NCBI GenBank assembly: GCA_964036155.1
Contig: OZ038423.1
Coordinates: forward strand, 56,621,249-56,685,248
Reading direction: 5' to 3'
Source of the DNA: Diploscapter coronatus
Lineage: Eukaryota > Nematoda > Chromadorea > Rhabditida > Rhabditidae
Length of the DNA stretch: 64,000 nucleotides
Part shown: one piece after another, positions 59,211 through 64,000 of the stretch
How the letters are laid out: each line of letters starts with the position of its first letter
Position numbering within the stretch: position 1 is the first letter of the stretch
Notes under the pieces: model-generated
What the model was told of the DNA's origin: nothing
Seen by the model: the letters and a program-made list of their open reading frames with translations, nothing else
Databases searched by the model: none
Translations under genes and position numbers: made by a program

Positions 59211-62200
59211 ATGTACGTGCCTCGCAAGCGCTCGCTGATCGTCAAATTCCTGCTGCTCGTGCCGATCGTCTGGTTCTTGGCCCTCATCTTCTTCGCCGCT
59301 ACCGACTCGCCGAGCAGGGTAGGGGCGATTTTTTATTGAAAATTATTTTTTCCGGATATATCTGATTTTCTAATCTTTTCTGCATAAGTTTATTCAGGAA
59401 TTGGCATAAAAGCGAATTAACAAAGTTTCATCATTTTATGAAACATTTTTTTAGTTAATTGTTTTTGAAAAATTAAAAAAGAATGAATGTTAACTTGGTA
59501 AATATTTGGATGTACATCCATGGATAGCATTCCACTTATCTTACTCGTTTTCACGACTATCTGAAACCTACTCAAAATTTTGCAAAATGGTATAATTTTC
59601 GAAAAATCAATTTCAGAGAGGCATCGATGATGAAAATCCCTTGGCGAATCGACAGGTCGGTGGCAGGGATCGAATTATTCAGGTACTTAATTCATACAAA
59701 AATGTTAAAATTAAATTATTGGGAGTTTTGCAATTATTGACGTTTTAATCTCGGAGTTAGAAAAGTATAAATATGATTTCAGGGTTTCGGACCACCCATG
59801 GTTCGCGAAAATCGGGACAATGAGGCTCAGGAACAGATTGATAATCAGGTACGGTGACTTGTTAAATTTCGAATGCAATTTTTATGGTAAATACTTGCTG
59901 TCTACCAACAAATGAGAAAAGTTCTAGTAGATCGACTTTTTGTGAAACTCATTTTGAATATTTGGTATTGGATACATTTTTCATTTAATTTTTTTAATAT
60001 CCATGAAATCTATTCCATAACAAATTGTGCTCTGCGAAGGAAAATATTTCATGGATTTTTAACACTTATTTAATTAATTTTGAAAAAAACACTTCAGCTA
60101 CCCCGCCAAGAACCGTCCGTTCGTCAGCCTAAGGACGAGGGCAACGAGATGAATCTGGCCAAGCCTCGATTCATCGTCGACCCCAACGACCCCATCTACA
60201 AGAAGGGCGACACCAACCAGGCCGGCGAGGGAGGCAAGGCTGTCAAGGTCGACAAAAATGTGGGTTTTATAGTTTTTAGATTTTTCGTGGAATTTTCAAA
60301 AATTAAAAATTTTTTTAGAAAAGAAATTGTATCGTAACAAAAATTATTTTTTTTTCTGATGACGTGTCAAAATTTTTTATGAGCTCAGCGGCGCTTTATT
60401 AACAACGCGACAAATAATTTGGTTTCACGAATTTTTCAAACATAATTTTTTTCTAATATATTAATTCTTATGAAAACATGATTATTCCGCATCAACTATT
60501 TTTAGACAATAATTTTTCCCATAAAACTTTGAAGCCTATTTCCTTTTTTTCCAGGCCCTATCTCCCGAAGAGAAGCAGAAGTACGATAAGGGCTTCCAGA
60601 ACAACGCGTTCAATCAGTACGCATCGGACATGATCTCCATCCACAGGACGCTCCCATCCAACATCGATCAGGAGTGAGTCGATTTATTGATGATTTTTGA
60701 AAAGACTACTGTAGTCTATTGGCAAATTTGAAGATTTATAAATGCATAAATCTTGTCATGCAAACATTATCAATCTGAAGCGACGAGTTTACGATTTCTT
60801 AAAAACCTATCTGACAATCTTACACTATCATATGAATTGGCTCTTTTGAAACATCGAATATTTCTTTTCGTAAATTGAAAAGGCTCAGTATATCAATTAT
60901 TGAGTTCAGATTTCAGTTAACTACTATTTTGTTGAAACCTACTCAAAAAGTTTCAATTTTTTGGACAAAACGAAATTTTCAGATGCAAAACGGAGAAGTA
61001 CCACGACGGCCTGCCGGACACGTCGGTGATCGTCTGTTTCCACAACGAGGCCTGGTCCGTGCTGCTCAGAACGGTCCACTCTGTTCTCGAGCGTACGCCT
61101 GATAAGTTGCTCAATGAGATCGTTTTGGTAGATGATTTCTCCGACATGGAACACACCAAGAGTGGGGATTTTTCAACCCTTGAAAAATAAAAAAAATTTT
61201 TGGATGAATTTTCCGAAATAGGGAAATGTAATTTATTTTTGAGGAGTTTGGAAGTGTGTGTTTTAGCACATTTGGTAAAACGTAGTGAAACTTATGCATC
61301 GCTTGAAACATTTAGAAATTAGTTCAATAGAAATTTATTCATTTTCCAGGCCCTCTGGAAGAATACATGTCGCAGTTCCCGAAAGTCAAAATCCTGAGGA
61401 TGGAGAAGCGAGAGGGACTCATTCGGTAGGTTTCAAGCAATTTATAAAAATCTCCTAACTTGCCTCACTTTAAAGTGTGTTGTCGTATACGTTCTTAAAA
61501 TGGATTAAAAGGTGTCAAATATTTTTCTCCCAACTTACGATTTTCAGCGCTCGTCTCCGCGGTGCGGCCGTCGCCAAGGGCAAAGTACTGACTTACCTAG
61601 ATTCGCACTGCGAGTGCATGGAAGGTAGGTTGATGGAAAATCGAATTTTAGAAATCGAAAATTTTTCGTTCGAATTTTCTTATGAAAAAAATTCTTCAAA
61701 GAAATTCCTGAGAGAAAACTTTAAGGGATCATGAAATTTTGCAGGCTGGATCGAGCCCCTGTTGGATCGCATCAAGCGCGACCCGACGACAGTCGTCTGC
61801 CCGGTAATCGATGTGATCGACGACAACACCTTCGAATACCACTACTCTAAGGTTAATTAAATTTAAAAATAATTTACGATTTCTCTTTATATTCTCATAG
61901 AAACATCAACTCTTTGAATATTTTGTTTACTTTCATGTTTCTTTGAAGCATATTCAAATCAGATTTCTTTTCTTCATATCTATTCTGAGACTTTTCATTA
62001 TTTGAATAGATATGCTTCAACTAATTCGTATAAATATGTTGGCTTCACCATGCAATACTTCTGAAGCTAAACACGTTTTCTAATGAATAATTTTTAAACA
62101 AACATTTTCCAGGCCTACTTCACGAACGTCGGCGGTTTCGACTGGAGTCTGCAGTTCAATTGGCACGGCATTCCGGAACGTGACAGGAAATCTCGATCCA

Positions 62201-63483
62201 GGGCTATCGATCCTGTCAGGTAAGAAATTTAAATCTATAATTTTCCAGAAAACCTGATGTTTAGATCTCCAACCATGGCGGGCGGTCTGTTTTCCATCGA
62301 TCGGGCTTACTTCGAGAAATTGGGCACCTACGATCCGGGCTTCGATATTTGGGGTGATTTTTAGTCGTTTCATCGAAATTAGTGAAAAATCCCATTTCAG
62401 GCGGCGAAAATCTCGAGCTGAGTTTCAAGATTTGGATGTGCGGCGGGACGCTGGAAATCGTGCCCTGCTCCCATGTCGGTCACGTCTTCAGAAAGCGATC
62501 GCCGTATAAGTGGAGGTTAGAAAATATTCATTTTGAATCTCTTTTGAAAATGTTTCATCAAACAGCTAAAATTGAGCATTTTCTCGGATCTTTAATTGTG
62601 AACATTAAGGGTTTCGTACCAATTAAAAGAAAATCTAAATGTTAGCTCAAGGTAATCCCATTTACCCCCAATATCGAGGGTAAACTCGTTTCAATTAAAA
62701 ACAAACGTTAAGTGGAATTAGTTTTGCTAAAATATTGAGCTTTTTAAACGTGATGAATTTTTGAGGATCTGAAGAAGTTAAAATTTTTGCAGGACGGGCG
62801 TGAACGTGTTGAAGAGAAACTCGATCCGTCTTGCAGAGGTGTGGCTCGATGAGTACAAACAGTACTACTACGAGAGGATCAACAATCAGTTGGTAGGGGA
62901 TTTTTATGACTTGATTTCCTATCGAATTTACATAAACAGTTTGAAAATACCAAATTTCATGATTTTTTTTGTGCAATTTTTGCGAGTTTTTGAAACGTAC
63001 TTTATTTGATTAATCAAATAGTGACTGGAAAACAGGTTTAGTAACGTGGAAATAATTTGAAATATATCTTGAAACATAGATTTTCCAGTTTATGATTTTT
63101 CCCCCAACACACAGACAACGTTAATTACATTGATTCAATGATCAATTGAATTCTTAAAGCAGCTCTTTGAAACATTAAAAAATTTGAAATTTCAGGGCGA
63201 CTTCGGTGACATTTCCGAGCGCAAGAAGCTTCGTGAGAATCTGCAGTGCAAGTCCTTCAAATGGTTAAATTTTTCGTTATTTAAAAAATCTGAGAGGTTG
63301 TTTTTTTCTGAAACTTTTCGATAGGTTTTTTTCTATCTTTTCCTTCAATATTCTATTTCAGAACTTTTCAAAAATAACCTAAAATTTCAGCATTTCATAA
63401 AAATAAAAAAGAAAATTTTCAGGTATCTGGACAACATTTTCCCTGAACTCTTCGTGCCCGGCGAGTCTATTGCTAAAGGAGAG
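59211..63483 (+). CDS. gly-5: Polypeptide N-acetylgalactosaminyltransferase, partial (gly-5-like)
   Basis: GalNAc-transferases start mucin-type O-glycosylation in the Golgi by moving GalNAc from UDP-GalNAc to Ser/Thr. Fifteen exons inside the window encode 500 residues: 59211-59318, 59617-59682, 59783-59848, 60098-60259, 60555-60673, 60983-61161, 61350-61425, 61548-61624, 61745-61851, 62113-62219, 62265-62353, 62401-62515, 62793-62892, 63196-63263, 63423-63483. Type II topology: short basic N-terminus, then a membrane anchor (about 9-30, [18 protein letters not shown]) and a polar stem. The catalytic domain follows, with [20 protein letters not shown], the metal-binding DSH (277-279, TYLDSHCEC), and [13 protein letters not shown] (385-397). 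The C-terminal ricin-type lectin domain is missing and should lie past the right edge. The gly-5 name rests on similarity plus linkage to ABCE1, which I recall as a neighbour on C. elegans cosmid region Y39E4B. Confidence 0.92.
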
Positions 63484-64000
63484 GTACGTATTTTCTTATT
63501 CTTTTTTTTTTCTAAATTTCCCCTTTTCCCGCGTTTTTTCTCCTGTTGTTTGAAATTTGAATTTTCTGCGCGCATTTCCGCACATTTTAACGGAAATCAC
63601 ATACTTGCACAGACTTGTCGTAAGATTTTCTAAAATTGAACCAAGAAAAATCGTCTGCGACTTCGCATGCAAACTCTCTAAATTTATCCAAAAGTATCGG
63701 GTACTGTTTCATGAATTTTTCAAAGAAAAGTACTGGAAAGAATGAATACTTTTCCTAAATTTGTACTTTTTCAGAAGTACTCAATTTTCTAGATTTAAAA
63801 AATATTATTTTTATGAAACAGTATTCAAGTTTAATTTTGCCCGTCCCATGCACTGAAAAACCGATGTTGTTAAGTCTAATTTGCCCTTCGCCGAGCTTAT
63901 TTTTAAATTAGCAAATTTTAGTTTCTAGCCTCTAAATTTTTATTTTACGGATTTGAAAATTAACAATTTGACTCGAAAAATTAGCTCCACAACTTTTTGC
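63484..64000 (+). other. Intron of the GalNAc-transferase gene, open at the right edge
   Basis: Follows a consensus donor (GAG|GTACGT). No exon continuing the frame was found before the window ends. One good acceptor (near 63764) leads only to five codons and a stop. Confidence 0.55.

Noticed and set aside
63764..63790. Exon giving a short C-terminus and stop for the GalNAc-transferase
   Set aside because: The acceptor is good, but it would end the protein after five residues and remove the lectin domain that nearly all family members carry; the window edge is the simpler explanation.

Overview
The window looks like nuclear DNA of a free-living-type nematode, probably a rhabditid. The DNA is AT-rich. 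Introns are numerous and often only 42-60 nt, with acceptors of the TTTTCAG type. Likely spliced-leader acceptors sit just upstream of several start codons. The proteins match families with clear Caenorhabditis counterparts. Several of those counterparts (cra-1, lpd-7, abce-1, gly-5, dpy-31 and a Trm9-type methyltransferase) lie, as far as I recall, on C. elegans chromosome III, so this is probably a segment of the homologous linkage group. Nothing points to a bacterium, virus or organelle.

Layout, left to right: NatB auxiliary subunit NAA25/CRA-1 (+, 119-7275, 24 exons); a Trm9-type wobble-uridine tRNA methyltransferase (-, 8724-11050); pescadillo/LPD-7 (+, 12820-16863); a secreted 12-cysteine protein with a probable GPI anchor (-, 17528-19918); a 5.1-kb gene-free stretch; then three minus-strand genes in tandem: an IgGFc-binding-domain secreted protein (25052-27094), an F-box protein with lysine/valine repeats (27597-30121) and an astacin metalloprotease with EGF, CUB and TSP1 domains (30900-36725; best candidate DPY-31/NAS-35). 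ABCE1 follows (+, 39143-44333), then 14.9 kb without a recognisable gene, then the 5' part of a polypeptide GalNAc-transferase (+, 59211 to beyond the right edge; best candidate gly-5). I assembled exons by hand; for all nine models the phases add up to an open frame.

The genes do not form one pathway. Three are core growth functions: N-terminal acetylation, 60S ribosome biogenesis (pescadillo) and ribosome recycling (ABCE1). Four act in or on the secretory pathway and extracellular matrix: the astacin, the GalNAc-transferase, the IgGFc protein and the GPI-anchored protein. The non-coding fraction is the most unusual part: a tRNA-derived SINE with an intact 21-bp target-site duplication in the long spacer, a perfect 33-bp foldback and three other inverted-repeat elements in introns, two GC-AG introns, purine tracts, and short motifs that recur across introns.
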